A stretch of 64,000 nt of DNA from Roseinatronobacter bogoriensis DSM 18756 (GTDB lineage Bacteria > Pseudomonadota > Alphaproteobacteria > Rhodobacterales > Rhodobacteraceae). The notes beneath the pieces are model-generated. The model searched no databases. It was not told where the DNA came from and saw only the letters and a program-made list of their open reading frames with translations. Of this stretch, positions 34,611 to 42,694 are shown one piece after another (the first letter of the stretch is position 1; the number at the start of each line of letters is the position of its first letter). The stretch is taken from positions 434,001-498,000 of the forward strand of contig NZ_SORN01000002.1 in the NCBI RefSeq assembly GCF_004366635.1, written 5' to 3'. Both the position numbers and the translations under genes were made by a program.

Positions 34611-35543
34611 ATGCTGCGCACAACCGCCCTAAGCCTTTCCCTGCTCGCCCTGCCCTCACTCGCACTTGCGACCCCACAGGGCTGGGGCCCGCTTCTGGAA
34701 CCCGCTGAACTGGCTGCAATTCTGGAAACTGAGGATAATATTCGCATCATCCACGTGTCCGGCGATTTTGAAGCAGGCCATATTCCCGGCGCGGCCTATT
34801 CGCCCTATGCAAACTGGCGCGGTGGGCCGTCCAACCCCGGCGCGCTGCTGCCTGAGCTGGAATACGAGCTTGAAGCTGCACGCGTCGGCGTAGAAGCAGA
34901 CGTGCCTGTTGTCATCGTTCATTCTGGCGAGAACCAAACCGACATGGGCACGGCAGCGCGCGTATACTGGACGCTGAAATCCCTCGGTGTGCAGGATCTG
35001 GCGCTGCTGAATGGCGGTTTCGCTGCATGGCAGAACGCTGAATTGCCCGTCTCGACGACTCCTGTCGAAGTTGCAGAAACCGATTTCATGGCAGAATGGA
35101 CCAATGAATGGTACATCTCGACCACTGAGGTTGCAGAACTGGTAGATAGCGGAGAAGCCCGCCTTCTGGATAGCCGCCCAAGCGGGTTTTTCGAAGGGCT
35201 TGCATGGTCAATCGCACGTCCCGGCACGGTCCGCGGCGCAGAAAACCTTGAGTATGGTGACTTTTTCGACGGCAACCGCATGGTCTCATCCGAGCGGGCG
35301 TTTGAAGTAGCCGAAAGTAAGGGATTGCTTGAAGCGCCTGTGACAGTATCCTTCTGCAACACAGGGCATTGGGCGGCGCTGAACTGGTTCGCCCTCAGTG
35401 AATTGGCCGGTATCGAAAACACCCGCCTTTACGCAGAAAGCATGGCTGAATACGCGGTTCACGGCCACGAGCTTGACAATGAACCAACGCGGCTTGCCTA
35501 TCTATGGCGCTCGACCAAGCGCTGGGTTGAGGGCTTGTTCTAA
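34611..35543 (+). CDS. Periplasmic tandem-rhodanese sulfurtransferase
   Basis: A 310-residue secreted protein. The signal peptide ends at ALA (residue 20). Two rhodanese domains follow. The first (about 28-145; GHIPGAAYSPYANWR, LLNGGFAAWQNAELP) has Ser105 where the catalytic Cys would be and is probably structural. The second (about 165-305) has C249 in the loop FCNTGHWA and should carry the persulfide. Family members move sulfane sulfur between thiosulfate, cyanide and thiol acceptors. ATG 34611 has aaggag upstream. A YeeE/YedE transporter follows, separated by a hairpin. Confidence 0.88.
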   Translation: MLRTTALSLSLLALPSLALATPQGWGPLLEPAELAAILETEDNIRIIHVSGDFEAGHIPGAAYSPYANWRGGPSNPGALLPELEYELEAARVGVEADVPVVIVHSGENQTDMGTAARVYWTLKSLGVQDLALLNGGFAAWQNAELPVSTTPVEVAETDFMAEWTNEWYISTTEVAELVDSGEARLLDSRPSGFFEGLAWSIARPGTVRGAENLEYGDFFDGNRMVSSERAFEVAESKGLLEAPVTVSFCNTGHWAALNWFALSELAGIENTRLYAESMAEYAVHGHELDNEPTRLAYLWRSTKRWVEGLF

Positions 35544-35582
35544 GCCGCGCCTTAGGGCAACGTAACCTAAGACATGTCTGAT

Positions 35583-35616
35583 GACGCGCGCGGCCAAGGC
35601 GCGCGTCCTTACTTTT
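35583..35616 (+). terminator. Hairpin between the tandem rhodanese and YeeE genes
   Basis: A perfect 9-bp GC stem (35583-35591 with 35599-35607), 7-base loop, then cttacttttt. It is a plausible partial terminator, giving less transporter than rhodanese mRNA, or a processing site. Confidence 0.7.
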
Positions 35617-35631
35617 TCGAAAGGCTCCCCA

Positions 35632-36747
35632 ATGTTCCTACAGCGTGCCACTGTGCTTCTGATTGTATTGGGTTTCACACTATTCGCGTTTGTCATGGCC
35701 GGCCCGCGCGCCGGGCTTCTGGTTCTGGTCGGCCTTGGGTTCGGACTTGTGCTGGAAGGGCTGCGCTTCGGATTCGCCGGACCTTGGCGCATGATCGTCA
35801 CGGATCGTGACGGGCGCGGGCTACTGGCGCAACTGATCGCAATCGCATTGGTTGCTGTGGTCGCGTTCCCACTGATGGCAGGCAGCGGAGGCGAGTTGGT
35901 TCCCGCTCATGCACCGGTCGGAATCGGCATGATCCTGGGCGCTTTCGTCTTTGGTGCAGCCATGCAACTGGTCATGGGCTGCGGATCGGGGACATTGGTG
36001 AACGCAGGTAGCGGCAATCTGGTCGGATTGATCGCGCTGGCCGGTTTCATTGCAGGCAGCTTTGTCGGAACATTGCATCTGGGCTGGTGGTCCAGCCTTG
36101 GCAGCCTGCCTGTCATCTCTGCCCAGGGCAGTTTTGGCGAGACTGGCGGCCTTGTCCTGACCCTTGCAGGCTTGGCTATCGTGGCGGTGATTGCCTTTCT
36201 GCGCAGCGCACCCGGCAAACGCATCCCTCCGCGCCGCCTGTGGATTGCGGCGGTCTTGATTGCCGCACTCGCACTGGCAAATCTGGTCATTGCGGGCCAG
36301 CCTTGGGGTATTGTCTACGGGCTTGGGCTTTGGGGCGCAAAAATCGCGCAGGCCGGTGGCGCTGATCTGGCCTCGACCGCTTTCTGGGCCGCAGAGGGCA
36401 ACGCGACACGTCTTGCAGAGTCAATCCTGACCGATGTCACATCGCTTACAAATATCGGGCTGTTGATCGGGGCGTTTGCCGTGATGCGTTGGCGCGCGGA
36501 CCCCGGTGCACAGACACAAGCGCTGACGCTTGCCTCTTACGGAGCCGTACTGCTCGCCGCTCTGGTCTTGGGATACTCGGCACGCATGGCCTTTGGCTGC
36601 AATGTCGGTGCCTTCTTCAGCGGCATCTCGACCGGATCGCTACATGGCTGGGTGTGGCTGGTCGCGGCTTTTGCAGGCTCAATTCTGGGCATCAAGTTGC
36701 GGCCTGTCCTGTTGCGACCACGTATCAGCGGGGGGGCCTACGCATGA
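35632..36747 (+). CDS. YeeE/YedE family sulfur transporter
   Basis: A 371-residue membrane protein with about nine to ten helices. It has the two pseudo-symmetric YeeE/YedE motifs, MGCGSGTLVNAGSGNLVGL (C117) and FGCNVGAFFSGISTGSLHGW (C323). In the thiosulfate transporter of this family, conserved pore cysteines relay thiosulfate through the membrane. The frame is open from 35581, but ATG 35632 with aaagg upstream follows the hairpin and gives a normal N-terminus. The next small gene overlaps its stop by 4 bases. Confidence 0.88.
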   Translation: MFLQRATVLLIVLGFTLFAFVMAGPRAGLLVLVGLGFGLVLEGLRFGFAGPWRMIVTDRDGRGLLAQLIAIALVAVVAFPLMAGSGGELVPAHAPVGIGMILGAFVFGAAMQLVMGCGSGTLVNAGSGNLVGLIALAGFIAGSFVGTLHLGWWSSLGSLPVISAQGSFGETGGLVLTLAGLAIVAVIAFLRSAPGKRIPPRRLWIAAVLIAALALANLVIAGQPWGIVYGLGLWGAKIAQAGGADLASTAFWAAEGNATRLAESILTDVTSLTNIGLLIGAFAVMRWRADPGAQTQALTLASYGAVLLAALVLGYSARMAFGCNVGAFFSGISTGSLHGWVWLVAAFAGSILGIKLRPVLLRPRISGGAYA

Positions 36748-36917
36748 GCGCGCGCATCTCTCGCCCGGTAACCGGATTTCTGGCCTTGGCACTGATCACG
36801 GCCATTCTTGCACTTGATCTTGGCCAAAGTGGTGCGCCGGACCTGTTCACAGCGCCACCTGCATTTGCATTTGGTTCCGGTGCTGCACCCGAAGGCGCGC
36901 ATTGCACTGGCGGATAA
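36744..36917 (+). CDS. 57-residue membrane-anchored peptide with C-terminal Cys
   Basis: Begins in an ATGA overlap with the YeeE stop, so it is translated together with it. A single hydrophobic helix (about 10-25) is followed by a Pro/Ala/Gly-rich segment and the C-terminus APEGAHCTGG, with the only Cys (C54) four residues from the end. I do not know the family, though similar short tails have been seen after YeeE genes in roseobacters in my memory. With the N-terminus inside, the Cys would face the periplasm. A role as sulfur carrier is a guess. Confidence 0.65.
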   Translation: MSARISRPVTGFLALALITAILALDLGQSGAPDLFTAPPAFAFGSGAAPEGAHCTGG

Positions 36918-36994
36918 TTTCGAATTCGGGCTGGCAGGCAAAGGCGTTTTCTGCTTTGCTGCGCACCGGACCAATTGAATTCGGGAGATCTATC

Positions 36995-37573
36995 ATGCGC
37001 GGCTTATTCCTTGTCCTTCCGGCAGCAGCCGTTCTGGCCGCCTGTGTCGAAGTCGATATGACAGTCGAAGTCCTGGGCGAGGATGAGGCGCGTCTGACGG
37101 GTTTCATCCAGATGGAACGCCAGATGTACGAGATGACGGGGGGCGACGACTCCTTTTGCCCCGAAGAGGATGGTGGCTCACTCGTACTCAGTGACAGCCA
37201 TGCGAGATGCACATTCGACCAGATCGGCACCTTTGCCGAGTTGATGCGCCCGGATGCGGCAGATGACGTGCCAACCGATATTCAGGGTGAGTTGACCTAT
37301 CTAGACAGCAATCGCGTGCGCGCCTTGTTCCCCTTGTCCGCGATGAATGACGGCATGGACGAAATGATGGACGACCCGCAGATGATGGCAATGATGCGCC
37401 AGATGTTTGCCGGCATGTCGATCAGCTTTACCGTGCAGGGCCGCGAAATCGAAAGCTCGACCGGCACCATTTCGGACGATGGGACACGCGCGACCATTCA
37501 GCTGGGTGTGGATGATCTGATTTCCCCCGATGCTGCACAGATGGATGACTTCGAGACAATCGTTCGCTTCTGA
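36995..37573 (+). CDS. Methionine-rich lipoprotein
   Basis: A 192-residue predicted lipoprotein: signal with lipobox LAAC, lipidated Cys at residue 17. Two further Cys (C55, C72) could form a disulfide. Residues 117-141 contain ten Met among many Asp (NDGMDEMMDDPQMMAMM). The C-terminal third is beta-rich. The overall build (short lipoprotein, VDMTVEVLGEDEARLTGFIQM) resembles LppM-type domains, but I do not assign one. ATG 36995 has gggag upstream; it is the last gene before a strong terminator and may belong with the sulfur cassette. Confidence 0.75.
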   Translation: MRGLFLVLPAAAVLAACVEVDMTVEVLGEDEARLTGFIQMERQMYEMTGGDDSFCPEEDGGSLVLSDSHARCTFDQIGTFAELMRPDAADDVPTDIQGELTYLDSNRVRALFPLSAMNDGMDEMMDDPQMMAMMRQMFAGMSISFTVQGREIESSTGTISDDGTRATIQLGVDDLISPDAAQMDDFETIVRF

Positions 37574-37590
37574 CAGTGCTGCAGAACGTA

Positions 37591-37621
37591 GAAAAAGCGC
37601 TGCCTCAGGCGGCGCTTTTTC
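37591..37621. terminator. Bidirectional terminator between the lipoprotein gene and pgi
   Basis: A stem of about 14 bp including one wobble (37591-37604 with 37608-37621) with A and T tracts at its ends, serving both converging genes. Confidence 0.92.
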
Positions 37622-37632
37622 ATTGCAAAAGC

Positions 37633-39240
37633 CTAGTCCTGTTGATTGCGCACAAAGCTGATCAGCGCCTGCGTGGACGGATCCTTGTCAGACGCGTCAG
37701 CGCCTTCCAGCAATGGGCCCAGTGCCGTTGCCAGCTCCTTACCCAACTCCACACCCCATTGATCGAAGGAATTGATGCCAAGCACAACCCCTTCGACAAA
37801 CACACGGTGTTCATAAAGCCCGATGATCTGCCCAAGCACAAACGGGGTAAGACATGGGTAGATTAATGTGGTCGAAGGGCGGTTGCCTGCAAAGACCCGG
37901 TGCCTTGCCTGCCGCTCCAGTTCAGCACCCTCAAGCCCCTTCTTTGCCATGATGGCGCGCGCCTCCTCCAACGAGCGCCCGCGCAGCAACGCTTCCGATT
38001 GCGCAATGCAATTCGCAACCAGCAAGCGGTGATGATGGGCCAGCGCCGGTTCATGCCCCTTGGCCGCCAGCAGAAACTCACAGGGGACAATCCGTGTGCC
38101 CTGATGGATCAACTGGTAGAAGGCATGCTGACCATTTGTCCCCGGTTCGCCCCACACAACCGGGCCGGATTGGCGTTCAAGATCGCGGCCATCCATATCG
38201 ACGCGCTTGCCATTCGACTCCATCTCCAGCTGTTGCAGATAGGCCGGAAGCCGTGCAAGCCGCTGATCATAGGGCAGAACCGCACGGGTTGCATATCCGC
38301 AAAGCTGATTATGCCAGATGCCGACCAACGCCAGCATGACAGGCATGTTCTGATCCAGCGGAGCGTTCAGAAAATGGGTATCCATTGCGCGCGCGCCTGC
38401 AAGGAATTCCGCAAACCCTTCTGCGCCAATTGCAATCATCAGGCCAAGCCCGATCGGTCCCCAGACCGAATACCGCCCCCCGACCCAATCCGCGAAACCA
38501 AACACGCGTTCGTGTGCGATGCCAAACTCGGCTGTCTTGTCCAACGCGGTGGATACAGCCGCGAATTGCGCCCCCGGATCGGCGACGCGCTCTGCCATCC
38601 AGTCCCGCGCCGTGCGCGCATTGGTCATCGTCTCTATTGTCGTAAAGGTTTTCGAGGCCACGATCACCAGCGTCGTTTCCGGGTCCAAGTCCTTCAGCGT
38701 GTCCGCGATATGTGCGCCATCGACATTGCTGACATAATGCAACCGTGGCCCGTCATGATAGGGCGCCAATGCAAGCGTCGCCATTGCGGGGCCAAGGTCC
38801 GATCCACCGATCCCGATATTGACCACATCGGTAATCGGCCCGCCCTGCCCCACAAACCGCCCCGCGCGCACATCCTGTGCAAAGGCATAGGCACGCGCGC
38901 GGATCGCACGCAATTCGGGCATGATGTTTTCACCCTCAACCTCGATCACCGTATCATCTGCGGCGCGCAAAGCCGTGTGCAAAACGGCGCGCCCCTCGGT
39001 CTGGTTGATCTGCGCGCCTGTGAACATTGCAGCGCGTTTATCAACAAGCCCTGCATCTTCGGCCATCCGCACCAGAAGTGCGCGACCGGTTTCGTCTATA
39101 TTCGTCTTGGAATAATCGAAGCGCATACCGTCGGCCTGCACGCAAAAAGCCTCCGCGCGATCCGGATCAGCAAAAAGTTCTTGAATATGTCGCGCTTCGG
39201 TCGCGCGTTGATGCCGCGCCAACTCATTCCAGTTGCTCAT
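37633..39240 (-). CDS. pgi: Glucose-6-phosphate isomerase
   Basis: A 535-residue isomerase interconverting glucose-6-phosphate and fructose-6-phosphate. Signature segments are VNIGIGGSDLGPAMA, FGFADWVGGRYSVWGPIGL and the C-terminal NSFDQWGVELGKELA. Catalytic Glu, His and Lys regions are intact. A frame begins at 39258, but ATG 39240 has an aggga ribosome-binding site six bases upstream. It is third in zwf-pgl-pgi, separated from pgl by a GC-palindrome element. Confidence 0.97.
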   Translation of the reverse strand: MSNWNELARHQRATEARHIQELFADPDRAEAFCVQADGMRFDYSKTNIDETGRALLVRMAEDAGLVDKRAAMFTGAQINQTEGRAVLHTALRAADDTVIEVEGENIMPELRAIRARAYAFAQDVRAGRFVGQGGPITDVVNIGIGGSDLGPAMATLALAPYHDGPRLHYVSNVDGAHIADTLKDLDPETTLVIVASKTFTTIETMTNARTARDWMAERVADPGAQFAAVSTALDKTAEFGIAHERVFGFADWVGGRYSVWGPIGLGLMIAIGAEGFAEFLAGARAMDTHFLNAPLDQNMPVMLALVGIWHNQLCGYATRAVLPYDQRLARLPAYLQQLEMESNGKRVDMDGRDLERQSGPVVWGEPGTNGQHAFYQLIHQGTRIVPCEFLLAAKGHEPALAHHHRLLVANCIAQSEALLRGRSLEEARAIMAKKGLEGAELERQARHRVFAGNRPSTTLIYPCLTPFVLGQIIGLYEHRVFVEGVVLGINSFDQWGVELGKELATALGPLLEGADASDKDPSTQALISFVRNQQD

Positions 39241-39261
39241 GCCCTGTCCCTGGCTCATTTT

Positions 39262-39302
39262 CTTGCTCTAAATACTCAAATCAGGGGGCGCAGCCCCCTG
39301 CA
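39262..39302 (-). repeat. GC-palindrome intergenic element, copy 1
   Basis: An inverted repeat (39282-39289 with 39293-39300, 3-base spacer) followed on the minus strand by ATTTGAGTATTTAGAGCAAG. The element at 49391-49443 has the same build (GC palindrome, then ATATTTGAGCAAGGATGAA). It forms the leader between pgl and pgi. Confidence 0.7.
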
Positions 39303-39307
39303 CCTGT

Positions 39308-39979
39308 TTATTCTGCCCAATGCACCTGCGCCTGATCCAGCACACAGGCGATCGGCGCCTCTCTCGGTGAAAGTTTTGCTGCTCGCTCTAACGAATCGCG
39401 TTTGGCGGCACCTGTGATCAAAACATGTACTCGTACCGCCGCGCGTAGCACAGGCGCAGTCAAGGTGATGCGCGGCTCCCCTGCGGAATCGGCACGCATG
39501 GCCATCAGTGGCGGCGCATCGGCGCCAAGCGCCGCTTCCAGATTGTCTGCGCCGGGAAAGAGCGATGCGGTATGCATATCTTCCCCCATACCCAGAAGCA
39601 GGACCGATACAGGCAGATGTGGGACAAGCCCTTCGATCACCCTCTCAAGCGCAGCTTCAGGCTCGGGGGTGTTGGCAAAGAGTGGGATCAACTTCGCCTG
39701 TGCAGCCTTATCGCGCAACAACCTCTCACGCAGCAACCGCGTGTTTGAACGCGGGCTGTCCTCGGGGACCCAGCGCTCATCATTCAGCACGACTGACACT
39801 TGTGACCAGTCCAGTTCTACCCCGCTTAGGGTGTCGAAAACAGGCCCCGGTGTTGTCCCGCCCGGAACGGAAAGTGTGGCGCGGCCATTGGCACGCAGGC
39901 TTTCCCCCAGTTCGGACGCTATGCGCTGCGCGACACGCAGCATCATCATTTCCCGGTCGGGATATTCATGAAACTCCAT
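39308..39979 (-). CDS. pgl: 6-phosphogluconolactonase
   Basis: A 223-residue enzyme of the DevB/NagB-like type that opens 6-phosphogluconolactone. The conserved stretches are LSVPGGTTPGPVFDTL, VVLNDERWVPEDSPRSN and SVLLLGMGEDMHTASLFPG. It overlaps the zwf stop (TGATG), so translation is coupled. An alternative GTG three bases earlier exists. Confidence 0.95.
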   Translation of the reverse strand: MEFHEYPDREMMMLRVAQRIASELGESLRANGRATLSVPGGTTPGPVFDTLSGVELDWSQVSVVLNDERWVPEDSPRSNTRLLRERLLRDKAAQAKLIPLFANTPEPEAALERVIEGLVPHLPVSVLLLGMGEDMHTASLFPGADNLEAALGADAPPLMAMRADSAGEPRITLTAPVLRAAVRVHVLITGAAKRDSLERAAKLSPREAPIACVLDQAQVHWAE

Positions 39980-41424
39980 CACCTGATCTCCCGCCAGCGG
40001 CGCCCATCCTTGTGCATGAGCATAAGCGCGCCTTCCGGCCCTGTCGATCCCGGCTCATAGGGTTCTGGCTGATCTTCGCGCAACTCCCACCCCTCGATCA
40101 CAGGGTCGACCCAGGCCCATGCGGCCTCGACCTCATCTCCGCGCATGAACAAGGTCTGGTTTCCGCGGATCACATCCATGATCAATCGCTCATAGGCATC
40201 GGGTATGTCCAGATCATTGCCCAAAGCCTCTGCAAAGCTCATGTCAAGTGCGACATCCTTCAGTCGCATCCCGCCGGGTCCGGGTTCTTTGATCATCACA
40301 CGCAGATCCATGCCTTCATCGGGTTGCAGCCGGATCACCAGCACATTTTCGCGCCATTGGTTCGATTCACCAAAGATCGAATGCGGCGGCTCCTTGAAGG
40401 TGACCGCGATCTCTGACACGCGCGATTTCATCCGCTTTCCGGTGCGCAGATAAAAGGGGGTGCCCTTCCACCGCCAATTGGAAATATGCATCTTCATGGC
40501 AATAAAGCTCTCTGTGCGGCTGTCAGGGTTGCCGCTGTCGACCAGGTAATCCTCTTCACCGCGCCCACGGTATTGCCCGCGCACATATTCGCCCGGCTTG
40601 ATCGGGTCCAGCGCGCGGATAACCTTCAGCTTTTCGTCGCGCATCGCATCAGGCTCAAAGCTGTGCGGGGGCTCCATCGCGATCAGGCACAGCAATTGCA
40701 TCAGATGGTTCTGTACCATGTCCCGCATCGCGCCCGAACTGTCATAATATTCGCCGCGACCATCAACACCGACAGTTTCTGCCACAGTGATCTGCACATG
40801 GTCAATGAACTGAGAATTCCACAGCGGTTCAAACAGAATATTGGCAAAACGCACGGCCATAAGGTTCTGAACGGTTTCCTTGCCCAGATAATGGTCGATC
40901 CGATAGATCTGGTCCTCATGAAAATACTCGGCCAGCGTGGCATTCAGCGCGCGCGCAGTCATCAGATCCTTGCCAAAGGGTTTTTCCACGACGATCCGTG
41001 AATTGCGATCCGCGATCCCGCGTTGGTGCAGGCGTTTGGCGATACCCCCAAACAATGACGGCGCCACCGAGAAATAGAAGGCGCGCACCATTTCGGGACG
41101 CATCATGCTGCCCAGCATATCCCAGCCATCATCACCTTTCGCGTCGATGGTGACATAGTCCAGCATCTCAAGAAAGCTGGCAATCTTGTCGTCAACCAGC
41201 TCTTTGTGATTTAGAAACTCTTCCAGTGCAGCGCGGACCATGCTGCGAAAGTCATCGCGCGGAATATCGCTTCGGGCTGCTCCAACGATTTTTGCGCCTT
41301 TCGGGATTTGGCCTTCTTTCCAGCGCCGATACAGGCCAGGCAGGATCTTGCGCCGCGCCAAATCCCCTGTCGCTCCGAAAATGACGAGGTCAAACTTTTC
41401 AACCGGAATGACGCGTGCGACCAT
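39979..41424 (-). CDS. zwf: Glucose-6-phosphate 1-dehydrogenase
   Basis: A 481-residue enzyme that oxidises glucose-6-phosphate to the lactone, producing NADPH. FGATGDLARRKILPGLY is the nucleotide-binding region and YRIDHYLGKETVQN is the substrate-binding signature with the catalytic His-Asp. It leads zwf-pgl-pgi. In Rhodobacterales this set feeds the Entner-Doudoroff pathway; edd and eda are not in the window. Confidence 0.97.
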   Translation of the reverse strand: MVARVIPVEKFDLVIFGATGDLARRKILPGLYRRWKEGQIPKGAKIVGAARSDIPRDDFRSMVRAALEEFLNHKELVDDKIASFLEMLDYVTIDAKGDDGWDMLGSMMRPEMVRAFYFSVAPSLFGGIAKRLHQRGIADRNSRIVVEKPFGKDLMTARALNATLAEYFHEDQIYRIDHYLGKETVQNLMAVRFANILFEPLWNSQFIDHVQITVAETVGVDGRGEYYDSSGAMRDMVQNHLMQLLCLIAMEPPHSFEPDAMRDEKLKVIRALDPIKPGEYVRGQYRGRGEEDYLVDSGNPDSRTESFIAMKMHISNWRWKGTPFYLRTGKRMKSRVSEIAVTFKEPPHSIFGESNQWRENVLVIRLQPDEGMDLRVMIKEPGPGGMRLKDVALDMSFAEALGNDLDIPDAYERLIMDVIRGNQTLFMRGDEVEAAWAWVDPVIEGWELREDQPEPYEPGSTGPEGALMLMHKDGRRWREIR

Positions 41425-41538
41425 GTTACCCCCTCGTCTGAAAACCTGCTCAGCGCCTTATTCCGCTATCGTTAGCGCTATCATGGCCTCGTTTACAGTG
41501 TGGCAGTTGACCTGTCCAGTACGCAAACGAAACCGCGC

Positions 41539-42201
41539 TCAGGCTTCGAGTTCGGTATCCCAATACAAATAATCCAGCCAGCTGTCATGCAGATGGTTGG
41601 GCGGAAAACGTCTGCCAAGATTGCGCAACTGCTCGGACTCAGGACGTATCGGCCGTGTGCGCAGCTTCATTCCAGACTCTCGTAGCGTCTTGGACCCCTT
41701 GCGCAGATTGCACGGGGCGCATGCTGCCACGACATTTTCCCAACTCGTGACACCGCCCAATTTGCGCGGCAAAACATGATCAAAGGTCAGATCATTTCTT
41801 GAACCACAATACTGACAGGAAAACTCATCACGAAGGAACAAGTTGAAACGGGTGAACGCCACGCGTTTACGCGGTTTGACATATTCGCGCAGCACCACGA
41901 CCGAGGGCACGCGTATTTCCATTCGCTGGCTGCGCACCACCTGCTCATATTCCGCAAGAATATCGACTCTGTCCAGAAACACTGCCTTGACCGCGTCCTG
42001 CCACGGCCATAGCGACAGCGGATAATAAGAAAGCGGCCTGTAATCCGCGTTCAGCACCAATGCCGGAAACTGACGCAGCGCAACCGGGTCGCGCACAAAA
42101 TCTGATCTGAAATCACCATCCACAGGTGCCACCTCCGATCTGGTGGCCCTTGGGGCGACATCTTGCGCGCGCCCCGCAGGGCCGAAACTATGCTGCGCCA
42201 C
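41539..42201 (-). CDS. HNH endonuclease family protein
   Basis: A 220-residue protein. Residues 40-120 (ALVLNADYRPLSYYPLSLWPW, VPSVVVLREYV) are the N-terminal part common to a widespread bacterial HNH subfamily. The HNH module has zinc pairs C129/C132 and C161/C164 around D141-H142 and N165 (TFDHVLPRKLGG, CAPCNLRKGSK). These proteins are chromosomal, not phage-bound, and their target is unclear. The start is GTG 42201 with no strong ribosome-binding site. Confidence 0.88.
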   Translation of the reverse strand: MAQHSFGPAGRAQDVAPRATRSEVAPVDGDFRSDFVRDPVALRQFPALVLNADYRPLSYYPLSLWPWQDAVKAVFLDRVDILAEYEQVVRSQRMEIRVPSVVVLREYVKPRKRVAFTRFNLFLRDEFSCQYCGSRNDLTFDHVLPRKLGGVTSWENVVAACAPCNLRKGSKTLRESGMKLRTRPIRPESEQLRNLGRRFPPNHLHDSWLDYLYWDTELEA

Positions 42202-42571
42202 AGCATTTGTTAGCTGCGACTATATATAGCGCGTAGCATCTGGCAAGCCTTAAGATGCCACCAAATGTCGCATGGTCGCAGGCTATTGGAGTTTTGAAAC
42301 ATCTGCATGAATAGCAGATGCTTTACTGCGGCCTGAGCGAAAGCTGATTTCTTTGCGTCAGATGACGAAAAGCAACATCTGCTCTCATAAAAAATGCTGC
42401 TGTGATGGCGCGGCAAGACCAAAGTCGCCCACGACCTCGTGGCGAATTCTGTCAAATATTTCGCTTTCGTTGAACAAAAAAGAAGCACAAAAGCAGCAAT
42501 GGACTCAATTGCGCCGCCATCCGCGAGCTTTAACAGATCAAACAACTTGATCCACACAATCTGGAATTGCC
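42202..42571. other. Intergenic region with inverted CATCTGC repeats
   Basis: About 370 bases, lower in GC than neighbours. It contains a 7-bp-arm hairpin (42300-42306 with 42314-42320), a further direct copy of its arm at 42376-42382, and a smaller inverted repeat (42236-42241 with 42253-42258) beside TATATATA close to the HNH start. No open frame here looks like a gene. It should carry the HNH promoter and the end of the tRNA transcript. Confidence 0.6.
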
Positions 42572-42647
42572 TGGTGCCGCTGAAGGGACTCGAACCCCCG
42601 ACCCCATCATTACGAATGACGTGCTCTACCAACTGAGCTACAGCGGC
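42572..42647 (-). tRNA. tRNA-Thr (anticodon CGT)
   Basis: A 76-base cloverleaf including an encoded CCA. The 7-bp acceptor stem (GCCGCTG with CAGCGGC), a D arm with AGTTGGTA, an anticodon loop TTCGTAA giving CGT (reads ACG), and a T loop TTCGAGT are all present. Two wobble pairs occur in the T stem. Confidence 0.96.
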
Positions 42648-42694
42648 AACTTCGCGCGGTCTTTAGCACCGGTTTTTGGTGCCGACCAGACCCT

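Noticed and set aside
37900..39417. 505-residue frame antisense to pgi
   Set aside because: The pgi sequence is unmistakable and the antisense translation is Arg/Gln/Cys-rich without domain signals.
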